A stretch of DNA of 64,000 nt from Heliocidaris tuberculata (lineage: Eukaryota > Echinodermata > Echinoidea > Camarodonta > Echinometridae), in the NCBI GenBank assembly GCA_025618425.1, contig CM046847.1, forward strand, positions 11,120,468 to 11,184,467. The letters are read 5' to 3'. The translations under genes and the position numbers were made by a program. Shown one piece after another: positions 23,961 through 34,800 of this stretch. The stretch's first letter is position 1, and each line of letters opens with the position of its first letter. Under the pieces are notes generated by a model. That model saw only the letters and a list, made by a program, of their open reading frames with translations, made no database searches and was not told the origin of the DNA.

Positions 23961-24544
23961 GATTTTGGAGCTCACAGCATTGTTGAAGAGTTGGTCGAGT
24001 TTTGGTAAGACAAACAAAATGGTAGTGCTTCTTGATGTCAAACAATATCCCACAAGAAAAATCACAATTCTTTCGATTTTTATCATTCACAATAAATACA
24101 TTGACTAAAAGCAGACCCTAGATATTAACAAAGAACTCTAGTCTAGACACACTTTTCAAAATCACCCCAGATGGGTCCTACTAAAAGCCGCAACAGCAGC
24201 CAGCAGGATGCCAAGACACGGTAATCTATTTCCCAAATGCTGTCAAGAGCCGCAAGAGTCATTGTTGTATAAAATTTTTACATAATTCCCGATCAGGACA
24301 TAAATCTCTGCATAAGCTATGGCATTGACATTTATGTTTATGTCTTGATTCAGGGATTTATGTCATGAATCATATAAGCATAAGTTTTATGCAACAGGGC
24401 CTTCAAATCTACTAAAAACCTCCAACAACCATATCGATCATTCATTTTTTATTTTATTTTTTTTTGCTGATTTTAGGCCCTAAAACAACTGATTTTTGTT
24501 GATATTGTACCAAAATATTTAGAATAGCCTGATCAATATCAGTT

Positions 24545-25335
24545 ACGAGACCATCAGTGTGTGGGGCTGTGTCAATTTTGGCCTGTCACGACCTCTAAGT
24601 TGAAGAGGTAAAAACACCAACATAATCGGCAAAATTTTGAGCAAATACTTCCTACTACATTTTAAAATGATAGAATATCTAATTTCATGCCAGATCCCTC
24701 GACAGGATCTTTATCATCTTGATCAAGTGAAATTTTCAGGCTGTTTTGGGGTGGTGATCTTGCTCCTCTCCAGCACACATATGGGCAAGAAATCACACAC
24801 TTGCTATGGGAGGCAATTGCTCAAGGTACGAAGGTACAGAGTGCGAGGTTATCTCCAATAACCTCAAGTGTCTCATACTGCCTGGCGAAAATCATCCAAT
24901 CACCGATGGAAAATCGCCATTAAACCAACAACAACAACAGTTCATACACTCATATTTAGCACTGCATGTGATGGGTCGTATTCACAAAGATTTAACATAT
25001 TAATCACTCATGGGACCATCACTATATGGAGCTGTGTCAATTTCGGCCTGTCACGACCTCTAAGTTGAAGAGGTAAAAACACCAATATAATCAGCAAAAT
25101 TTTGAGAAAATACTTCCTTCTACATTTTAGAATGATAGAATATCTAATTTCATGCCAGATCCTTTGATAGGATCTTTATCATCTTGATCAAGTGAAATTT
25201 TCAGGCTGTCTTTGGTCGGTGATCTTGCTCCTCTGCCGCACATATATGTGCAAGATATCACACACTTGCCAATTGCTCATGTTATGAAGGTACAGAGTGC
25301 GAGGTTATCTCCAATAACCTCGCATAAGTGTGAGT
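24545..25335 (+). repeat. Tandem direct duplication, two ~330-bp units
   Basis: About 24,550-24,880 and 25,005-25,330 are direct copies. Both carry GGCCTGTCACGACCTCTAAG, GCAAAATTTTGAG, CATGCCAGATCC and GTACAGAGTGCGAGGTTATC. They differ at many single bases, so the duplication is not recent. The right end (AACCTCGCATAAGTGTGAGTG) recurs at 51,804-51,824, so the unit belongs to a dispersed family. Unit spacing is about 460 bp. Confidence 0.75.
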
Positions 25336-25536
25336 GCACATTAATGGCAAATAATTAATAATAATATCGAAGAAAGTCTATTTCGTTCAGGGGAAATGTT
25401 CTGCTGTCTGTGCTGAGACTACACCTGGCTTCATGGAATCCCTCTCCTACATGTCCTACTTGGGGATCCTCAAAAGTCAGAAAATATTATAAAACTCCAA
25501 ACAGACGGATTTTCTGTCTCATAATATTGCTCTTAC

Positions 25537-25900
25537 AAAGCGAGCTAGTGAACAATCGAAGTAGACTGGTGAACGCTGCACCGTAGCTATGCTACAGCTA
25601 TCTCTCGCTGGCCGCCGCGCCCCCATGGCCATGCCCATGCCCATGCCATGGCCAGTGCAGTGTACGGTGCAGCATGCAGCCGGGCTAGAGACCATCTCCA
25701 AGCGCCACGGCCACGGGCTCGGCCCGGCCACTAATGGCACTAGCTAAAGAGTTAGCTGGTGGTGATGATAGTTGATACAACGAATAATTTAAATAATACA
25801 GTTGTTCATTCTTACAAGATAACTTGCAGGCCTCGGGAGATGACAAAGGGCAAATGAGCAGGCAATGTGGCAATATCAATGAACAAGTTGACAAGTTGCG
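25537..25900 (-). promoter_or_regulatory. CpG-rich patch, candidate promoter/first exon of the LRR gene
   Basis: GC and CpG density jump here against an AT-rich background (GGCCGCCGCGCCCCCATGG at about 25,609-25,627, and 25,690-25,735). Two minus-strand donor-like sites follow GC-rich sequence: CGCTTT/GTAAGAG (exon end 25,537) and TTATCTT/GTAAGAA (exon end 25,816). Either could end a non-coding first exon splicing to the acceptor at 23,829. A GCCCAT/GCCATG array lies at 25,624-25,650. No TATA box is evident. This is inference from composition and position. Confidence 0.3.
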
Positions 25901-27240
25901 GGAGTATTGTGCAATACGCTGAGCATTGTTTACAATATGATCAGCTGGTCAGCGCCATGTTGTTTACATTATTATTTTTTTCCAATCCATGTTAACATGT
26001 ATATACATATTCTTACGCAATACATCAATATTTGTGTATATAATAAAGTAAATACGTTTTTTAAAATCAAAGTACACTGTAAGTTATCATGAAAAATAAT
26101 AATTTGTTCTTTATGTCATGAATTAGCGAAATTACAACATAATGTAAGAACTATATTTTTAAAGATAATGTACATTGCTTATACCTCATACGTGATGCAT
26201 GCATACAGTGCAAGTGGGTACGGTCACCTTTTTTGTGTACAAGTGCAAGCAAGCACGTATTGTACCATACACCTGCCATAAATGTATACACGTTGGCCTA
26301 CGCTACGCGCGGTTTCAGGATATCAAGATTAGCACAACAACAAATGCATGCAGGACGTGCGTGAGGAGGGCTAAGGCGCTAGCTGAGCTGAGCTGAGACT
26401 AGACTAGACCGAGAGAGTGACACTGAAAAAGCTGTTTTAATTTCTTATTGGAGACATTTATTAGTCTTATAACATCTCGATAGAAAGGTAAACCATGATG
26501 TATTTAAACCAGGTTAACAATATGAAGTAGTCTATATTCTGAAGACATGCGGATAAAATCGGTCAAAAAGTTCATAATTAAGAAGAACTGAATTGAAAAT
26601 CTGAAATAAAAACCAGATGAAGATTCAGTATAACAAAATCATGAATACAGAATAGGCAGTGAGAGCTCTAAAGCAAGGTCAAAATTTATCTATTTTTAGA
26701 TAGATTAATTTACTAATATTGAAACTTGTAGTGATAGACTCATATAGATCTAACAAGTTAGATCTAGATCTAGACTACATGATGTAGTTTAGCAGAAAGC
26801 AAATTAAAAAAAATCCTGCATTAGCCTTTCTCAGGCTTAGCCAGGAAAAGAGAAATTTGACACGCAAAGTCAAAAGACAAAACAGTGCTAGCTTGTTTTA
26901 TAAAAAAGGTAATGCATTGTAAACTTGTAGATCCGAGCTCCAAAACAAACAATTAGCTCTAGATCTAGCCTTAGAAAAATCTGTCTGTTCGGAGAAGTTT
27001 TATGACATTTTCTGATTTTTGAGGCTCTCCAAAGAGAGGGATTCCGCAAAGACGTCTCAGCGGAGCATATCTGCGAACAAAATAGACTGATTTTTCGGTC
27101 TACTCTAGCCTCTACTCTCTTGTTGACCTAGATCTACAGAATATATAGGTTTATCGCTGACTTACGGTTTAGCAAGATGGTGCAAAACTGCAAACTAAAA
27201 AAAATTTTGAATTTGAGATATTCACCTTAAAAGGAGAATA
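25901..27240. other. Non-coding intergenic stretch
   Basis: No gene is supported. It holds a short GAGCTGAGCTGAGCTGAGAC array near 26,378-26,398 and several AGATCTAGATCTAG words near 26,760-26,775 and 26,955. Confidence 0.45.
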
Positions 27241-27730
27241 CCCCTTTCAAAGCAGTTACCCTGCTGAACTTCCTTGGTGAAAACCTCCAATTTTATGAGC
27301 ACGAATTCCATAGGTTACTGGGAAAAGTATAGGATTACCTTTCAGATTGACCTCACTTTCCCGGGGAGGTTACCATTGGTTACGAATTCCATATTCAATC
27401 GGCTGGAAATCGGGTCAGATTCAGGGCGTGCGTGTTTGTGTTTTTGCGCGAGGTTTTAAAATAAAAGTCGATGCTACAACATGGGATCACAGTGTGATCA
27501 GCCGGAAGTGATAATTGATCTCTGACATTTTTCAACAGGAAATTTCTCCGCGGACCTTTCAAACTGACCACTTCCCTGCTGAAACTCTCTCGGTAGGTGG
27601 AGAAGTTGCCCAGGGAAGTTCTTCGGCTTTTTTGCGGGGACAATTTCCATTGTTCCTTTCATACCAGACCTTTCCCTGCATAACTCTGAACTGAACACAG
27701 GGAACTTCCCCGTGTTTGGTTTGAAAGGGG
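27241..27730. mobile_element. MITE with CCCCTTTCAAA termini and TA flanks
   Basis: The 490-bp segment starts CCCCTTTCAAAGC and ends GTTTGAAAGGGG, with TA immediately outside both ends (27,239-27,240 and 27,731-27,732). Internal motifs such as CTTTCA-x-ACTGACC/GATTGACC recur, and GC content is raised. A TA flank fits Tc1/mariner-type or related MITEs, but two bases are weak evidence for a duplication. No transposase is present. Confidence 0.55.
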
Positions 27731-28740
27731 TAGAAGTCTACCCTTGTATTTTGTTTATTTTAATAAAAGCAGAAAACAAGAAAAATGTTTCAGTGAAAGT
27801 TTGTGCAAAATCTGATAAGAAATAAGAATCTTGTGAGCTCCTTCCTCCCATTTGACCTGGCCCTTGTACTAAAAAAAAAGTTTCTATTTTTTCTTACCAG
27901 AAAATGTTTAATCATACATGCACCCTATACAAACTCATTGCACTTATGTTTTTACACAAAACCTGTATGAAACAAATCTATTCCTTCATCAAAAACTAAG
28001 AAAATGAAAATTATGAAATATTCTGTACTGAGCATATGGGAGAGGAGTTGCCACTTTGTGTTTGATTAATTTAGACTTTAAAAATTCATAACATTCTTAT
28101 CTCTTGTCTGATTTTTCTCATACTTTCACTGAACTGTTCTTTTATTGAAATCAACAAAATACCTAGGTGGATTTCCCCTTTTATAAAGGATCTACTGAAA
28201 GTTAGAAGTGAATATTAAAAAGGTATGTTGGTCTAATCCACTCAAAAATATATGCAAGGTTATGTATAGACTGAAAATTCTGTCTCTTGTTTGTTAGCCT
28301 CTTGTTTTGGATAGGGTCGGCTATTTACTTAGAGACAGAAGCGGGCCGTTCGATCTGCTGTGCAAACCGAATACACATTGACTCACACACTAATAACAGT
28401 TTGGATACGGTTGTAAGATTTTCAAATGGAGAATAACTTGGACCTTGAATTACCTGAAAAATGAGCATTGAAAGGAATAAAACGGTCAAATTGGTAAGTG
28501 AACAGATCCGTTATAATATAGAGCCTAGGCCTGATCTATTTGATGTATAAAAATATATGAAAATACAAAAAATATGGATTTTTCCAACTACTTGCCAACT
28601 GGCCGTCGGTGGCCAGCAAGTTTGCACAGCAGAGTGATGGGCCCGTTTCTGTCTCTAAGTGAGGGCCGACTAACCAAAATAAGAGGCTAACGAACGAGAG
28701 ACAGAATTTTCAGTCTAGGTTATGTATAGATAACCTTACA
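27731..28740. other. Non-coding stretch with a MITE family G fragment
   Basis: About 28,000-28,215 resembles family G (ATTCATAACATTC, TTTCACTGAACTG). About 28,290-28,710 is an inverted pair: CTGAAAATTCTGTCTC at 28,271 and GAGACAGAATTTTCAG at 28,699, with GTCGGC near 28,317 and GCCGAC near 28,665. This suggests a ~440-bp foldback element. No gene. Confidence 0.5.
28271..28714. mobile_element. Foldback/MITE-like inverted repeat, ~440 bp
   Basis: The left end CTGAAAATTCTGTCTCTTGT pairs with ACGAGAGACAGAATTTTCAG at the right. Further inside, AGAGACAGAAGCGGGCC (28,330) pairs with GGGCCCGTTTCTGTCTCT (28,640), and GATCTGCTGTGCAAAC (28,352) with GTTTGCACAGCAGAG (28,619). It has no reading frame and no clear target duplication. 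Confidence 0.65.
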
Positions 28741-28756
28741 CTTCATACATGTACTG

Positions 28757-29235
28757 TTGGGATTGTCTCCCATAGGTGAATGTGCGATCTCAAGCTCATG
28801 GGAGAGCTTCAAAGGAGCAAGATCGCTAGCTAAACACAGCCTGAAAATAGCAGGAAATACTGGGAAATGCTGGGATATAATGGGAAATAGATCTACTGGG
28901 AAACACCACTTATCCAGTGTACAAGGTTATAATATAACATCGTACTCCTAAACCAATATGGTCTTGGTGAAGCTCCCCCCCCCCCCCCCCCCCCCCTTTA
29001 CTGCTGTACTACTGCATACAACAATGAACAAATCTAGATTTCCTCTCTCCACAAAGAGAAGGCACACTTGGCTAAAAATTACACTTGCTCTTGGCAAGAG
29101 AAAATGTCAGGGAAGGCAAATTTGATGCTTTAATTACACATTTTCCGAATTTAGCCACCAAAGAAGAGGGACTTTCCCAGAAAACTTGCTGGTATAAGTA
29201 AAATTTTGATTTTCATATTTGCAATCTCGTGTTTT
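28757..29235 (+). repeat. Dispersed repeat family K, copy 1
   Basis: About 28,907-29,235 match 63,466-63,790 in the same orientation: ACAAGGTTATAATATAAC, CCTAAACCAATATGG, TACTGCTGTACTACTGC, CAGATTTCCTCTCTCCACA and AGAGGGACTTTC. A poly-C tract interrupts it at 28,973-28,996. Class unknown. Confidence 0.65.
28973..28997. repeat. Poly-C tract
   Basis: About 24 consecutive C residues within repeat family K. The matching position in the copy near 63,530 has no such run, so the tract arose or expanded in this copy. Confidence 0.85.
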
Positions 29236-29640
29236 TTGATGTCCAATTGCCACTGATTATTTAGCAGCAGTTTACAATGTAGTATGTGTATTCACCAAGT
29301 GTTGGTCCCTATAGACCTACGATTGGGAAATACATCTACTGGGAAATACCCAGGAAGTAGGGTCTGCATTGACAGTTCCTGAATGTGTATAAATAGGCAT
29401 GCATGAACAATCATAACAATGCCTTTCATGTGACCAAATTCTATCTTCTCATCGAAGTATTCCAAGTTGATAGTTTTCAACTCACTGGTTTCGCAGAATA
29501 TAAACTGCTTGTTTGTAAGCAAATCAGTGCTGTTTTATTCGCATTTGAGAGACACAAATTCAGTGCATGGTTCCATGACATTTGCTCCTGTAACAATTGC
29601 TCCGGTCTAACTTTGCCATGTCAATCCTAAACCTACACCG

Positions 29641-29680
29641 AACCCTTACCCTAATCCTAACCCTAATTCTAATCTTCACA
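29641..29680. repeat. Short interstitial telomere-like array
   Basis: Degenerate CCCTAA/CCTTAC units (ACCCTTACCCTAATCCTAAC followed by CCTAATTCTAA) match the vertebrate-type (TTAGGG)n telomere repeat read on the opposite strand. Only about six imperfect units are present. Confidence 0.6.
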
Positions 29681-30074
29681 TTGTCCTTAACAAAAAACCA
29701 AATCATGACCTTGACCTTAACCTTTGACCTTTCGAAATATAGACAAAGGAGCAAATGTCGCAGGAGCAAGTTCCTTTTCACAGCGGCACCATTCAAACTA
29801 CGCCTTATGAATATTTACGAGCAGCAAAATTGAATGCCTAATTGTCACGAGCAGGGACACTGTATATGGGGTTGGGGACCCTCATAGTACTCCATCCCAT
29901 TCATCCTACATGTATGCCCCATTCATTTGATGAAAACCAACCTTAACCCCAAATGGGACAAAGCACAAAGTGGGGCTTCAATGTAGAACGTTCCATTACT
30001 TTGACGCTCTGTCCTTATGGACATACATGTACGTATAGGACCAATGCTCGATACATATGAAGGACTTAAAGATA

Positions 30075-30440
30075 AAGTTGAGTTTTGGTCGTGCGATTAC
30101 ATTGTAAAAGAAACTGTCTCAAAGCAATTGGGAAAGGCTGATCATGTCTACATAAGAATTGATATAGTACTGTGAGGTTTGGAATCATCAAAATGATAAG
30201 ATGTTGACCCAATCTCGCTGAAAAGCACATGCGCTGCACACAGAAATGGGTATATGGGACTGCACACATGATGTGGCATGAATGTTTGGCCCAAACACTT
30301 CAGCTATTTCTTGTCATATTAGGGCATTTGAAGATCGATCCTTTTCAGGGGACTTTTCTAATGATCTTCCAAACTGATGTAAAAGGAATGAGAAAGCTCA
30401 CAAATTATATTTCACCTTTCCCAGAACTCGAACCTTCTCT
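30075..30440 (+). repeat. Dispersed repeat family D, most complete copy
   Basis: The copy runs from GAGTTTTGGTCGTGCGATTAC to TTTCACCTTTCCCAGAACTC. It provides the frame for the fragments at 1-60, 2,030-2,400, 19,540-19,800 and 32,990-33,260. No reading frame of note. Confidence 0.6.
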
Positions 30441-30585
30441 TAAAGTAGTGCCTATTGGAGTAGTAGTGAGTAGAATGGAATTTTAAAATGGTGGGAATTC
30501 ATCTCCACTTTCATGCGACCTGCCCTCAATGCTTCACATACAACAGAAAGAACAGGTGGCTACATGACCCATTGTGGTCTGTTAA

Positions 30586-30993
30586 CCCTTTCAGGACAGG
30601 GATTATTTAAGAGCTAAATTGATCACATTTTGTTCTTCAAATTGGCAACAATAATATTTTTCTTTTAGTGCTACATGGTTCAGATAAGGTGTAATGTCTT
30701 TGAAAACAATATACATGGTTAGAAATTTGTTGAATAGTTTAAAGAAATTGCCAATTTTGATGAAAAACAATGATTTTAAACCTCTCAATGTGTTGCCAAT
30801 TTAAGGATCTCAGAGCTTATTCTTGTTTTTAAAATTCCTGGCTTCAAACGCAATATGGTCATGCAATAAAAATGGACATAGTGTGTCCAGAAAATTTTGC
30901 TCTTTCTACTCGTGCATCTGGTATACTTTTTAGAGCTCTGAATCAAAAGTTATTGAGCCAAACCACAAAATGTGGTCAATTGTCTTGAAAGAG
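30586..30993 (-). mobile_element. piggyBac-like MITE P1, copy 2
   Basis: This is an inverted copy of the 408-bp element at 6,617-7,024, with exactly the same length. It is flanked by TTAA at 30,582-30,585 and 30,994-30,997. Ends read CCCTTTCAGGACAGGG and TTGTCTTGAAAGAG. Equal length and high similarity suggest both copies are fairly young. Confidence 0.85.
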
Positions 30994-31810
30994 TTAATAG
31001 TGAACTTTTTTTTAAACTTTGGATTGGACATAATTGTACATGTACCAATGAAGATTAATCGTCATAAATTATCAGAACCTTTGCATTGTACAGAAAAGTA
31101 ATTTGTAATGATTTCTGTTTGGTGAAGTATGTTTGTCTCCAAAGTTCTGAAGCAGAAAATTATGGTGATTGACAAATGAAATGTAATGAGGTTTAGTGCA
31201 AAAAAAATGCAAATATACCTCTTGAAAGTTGAATAATGGCCAGGTTTTGACATTTTACATCAATATTAAATGAATTCCATTGCAGTGAAACATGCATCAT
31301 AAACGGGATGTGTTAGAAGTTGAATTAATTTGAATTTATGCAAATATTTAAACTGTATAAATTCTCACTGTATTAAGCCATTTCAGAGGTGGTACTTCCA
31401 TTGCTTTAACACAGCCTGAAAGCCATAGTGTTAAACCATTCAATATTTAATGCAGTTGTGTGAAACCGTACATGGAAAAAAATTACCTTTTTGTTGCTCT
31501 ACATGTATGTATTTACTGATAATCTTGTCTTTTTCTCAATAATTTGTACATTCTGAAGCCATTTAGTGATGAAAAATATTGTTTTTGGACCATTTCCCAG
31601 TATTTCCTGTTTTGGTCAAACTTTGCTGGGTGGTATTTTTACCGGTAAGTACCGGTATTTACTGGCCACCCCTGGATCAGGGTGATAGCGATCCAACTCC
31701 AGGAATTGTCAGGAAATAACAAACGATACATATTTACATTAAAGTCTTTTGTTTCTTCAAACTTTACCTTCATTTTTATCACCCTTCTGTTTCTCAGAAA
31801 CCAATCCAAC

Positions 31811-34800
31811 ATGTCTGTCCATCTAGCTGTAGTACCTGATGCCCAGAGCAAACCCAAGGATGATAACCCATACGCAGACTACATGTGGATGGGAGAGGAA
31901 GAACTGGAGTTTGAACAAGATGTAAGTGAAGTCCAACCTGCTTTAGCGACAACCTGTATAGAAAGACCACCTGTCTATAAAGACCACAGTTTTCATTTCC
32001 ATTCATTAGTGTTTCTTATTGGAACATGTATTGAAAGAACCTGTACAGAAAGACCACTTTTCTCGTCTCCCCTTGTGGTCTTTATACACAGGTTTCACTG
32101 TGAATGCTTGCTTTCATGAAATGTGTTGAATAGTAATGAACTAGATTGTTCAATATTTTTTTTGCCATGTGATTGCCTGTAGAAGGAAAGTTAAATATTT
32201 GTGAACGAGATATCTGTACTGATTCAATTGTTCGTATTTTTCCCTATTTGAACCAAGTTTAAGGGCATTGCTAAAGGAGTGTTCACCCCCCCCCCCCCCC
32301 CCCCCCACCCCCATCCCTTTCAAAATACTGCCTTCAAAACTATACTGGTAATTAAACTGGAGTAGAAGAAAATAAAGAAATAGTGGGGGAAAAACTGGAT
32401 TTCATATCTCGCAACACTAATGATTGTACTTGCTTCTGCACCTTGGTAAAATATGTCATTGAAATTGTCCATTCTATTTGAGCAAAGCAAATTTCCATAT
32501 CAAATGAATGTTGGACATGTAAGCATTTGAATTGAATCAATTTTCGACATCCCCGATCCACTACATGTACATGTAAATGCTGTTGTTAAACAAAATCTAG
32601 AGAACTGTTAAACTTATTGGCTGAATACTGTGTACTGTATAGGATCCCTGTCCCAACAAAACAGGCCTTTGATAATTGAAGTATATAACAGTGCAACATG
32701 CTTTTATGTGACTATGTTATTCATGCAATTGCAATAATATTGAAAGAATGTCTCAAAAAATTTGTTATAGGTTTTAGCTCAGCTGGAGGAAGAGGAGTTT
32801 CTGGAGTATTGTTTCCAAGATATGATGGAAGAAGAAGCGTTGGGTCTGTTCATTCCACCAGCAGTAGCTTCCTCGTCGTCATCGTCGTCTACCAATACAA
32901 CAACCACTCTGCCTCCAATCCAGAACCTCTCCATCAGCAATGCTAGTAAGTTGAACAATCCTGACTCAAAATGGTTGGAGTAAAAGTTGTGTTTTGATCA
33001 TGCGACTGTATAGTGAAAGAAACCATCTAGACGGTTTGAGAATGTTTAATTATGTAGTACACACAAAAAAAAATTATTGTGAGGTTTTGGTAGCATTGAA
33101 ATTTTAACAAATTTTCTCATTCTTGGTGGAAATTCACATTCAATGAAGATTGCCTTGCACACACAAGTGGATATATGGGACTACACACATGCATATTGCA
33201 TCAACATGTCCAAAGATTTAAATTATTTCTGTTTATGTATAGAGTACATGTAACTGAGGGCATTTCAAGGAAAAATCCTTGTCATGTTCATATTTTTACT
33301 TCCTACTAGTAGTTGGCTAGCTTTTTATATCGGATTTAGATTGAGCTATCCTGCAGTGTTGTGATCTGTGCAGTTTCAAAATGATTCTTTACCAAGATAT
33401 GATGACTCTGGGTGTAAATGACATGTTGCATCTTCTCTCCTCTTTCTCCCTTTTTCTTTCTTCATCCTCCCCTCCTCCTTTTCTCTCTCTCTCTCTCTCT
33501 TTGCACTCCCTACACTTCCAGTTTTCATTTCTTCCCTCTGCCTAACTCTTCCCTAATATCTCTTCAACACAGTTCACCTTTCTACTTACCATCCTCTTCT
33601 GTTTATGTTTTCTTTCTCCATACATCTCATCTCATCCCCCTCTTTAATTGACTTCTATAACTTGAATACAAGGAAAAGTATTTTTTTTTTCCTTTTCTTT
33701 TTTTATATCCCCCTTTCTTTAGTATTTCCTATTTTTTTGTAAAGGATTGTCACGCCATCAAGCTTTGCTTATGTGACAGTCCTTCTTTATTATTCATTTA
33801 CGTTAATTATACAATGCAATTACTCTGTTTGATAATGTATTAATATTTGTTTATTATGTTGTAATCAGTTTGTAAAATATGTTTGAAGTAAAAAAAGGAT
33901 CATAAAGATAAATAAATCAAATCAAATCAAATCAAATATGTCATGAAACTCTTCATGTGTAGTTTAGTTTTCTAACTTATTTGCCTTCATTTCTACTTTT
34001 CCTCAAAAACAGATGGTGATGAGAATGGTCACCATGGTAACGGCGATGTGATTCTTCTGCCTACCAGCGACGTTGGAGCCGGAGGAGATGCCACGTATGA
34101 GACAACGTGGCAAAACTCTGACGACGATGCCTCAGGGGATAAACTCGATGTAAGTAGTGCTCTGACTCTTAACCCAAATATTACGATAGAAATTTGTTCT
34201 TGTATAGCGCATGGTGATGTGATGTCCCTTTGTACTTCCAAGGACGTAGGGAATTATTACTCCGACTTTAGCTTTGCCACCATTTCCAGTGCACAGTACT
34301 TTCCAAGAATAATCCTACCAGGTACTCATTTACCTCACCTGGGTTGAGTGTTGCAAATGTAGATCCAACTTGTCAGACTGAAGATCTTCGGCCAAGCCAG
34401 GCACAAACCAGACTAAAGGGCTGGTGACATTTGTCCGATAACGATAACCATAACAAGATTTTCAATTAAAGGTACACCCTACTATATGGCATGTACGTGT
34501 GAGAATGCTTGTGTTAGTTAATACAGTCGAACCTGCTCTAGCGACCACCTGTATAGAAAGACCTCCTGTCTGTAAAGACCACAATTTTTGTTTCGCTTGA
34601 AAAGTGTTTCCCAAACATGTATTAACTTTTTAGTCACTAAACCGCCAGGGACTGCCCTTCTTATCACTCACTGAACTGCCCGGGGCACTCAGATTTTTTT
34701 CAGACGGGGATGTGCCGCAGCCGCCCTCAAAACAGTGGTCTAAGGAATGGACTAGAAGCGAAAAACACGGTCTTTGGAACGGTGGGCCCATACCCAGCTG

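Noticed and set aside
34150..34347. LNPN words just past the PAIP2 exon 3 donor, resembling the start of a PAM2 motif
   Set aside because: The donor GTAAGT is perfect. The following residues lack the alanine and phenylalanine of PAM2, and the stretch looks like a common short repeat containing TTGTATAGCGC. Judged coincidence.
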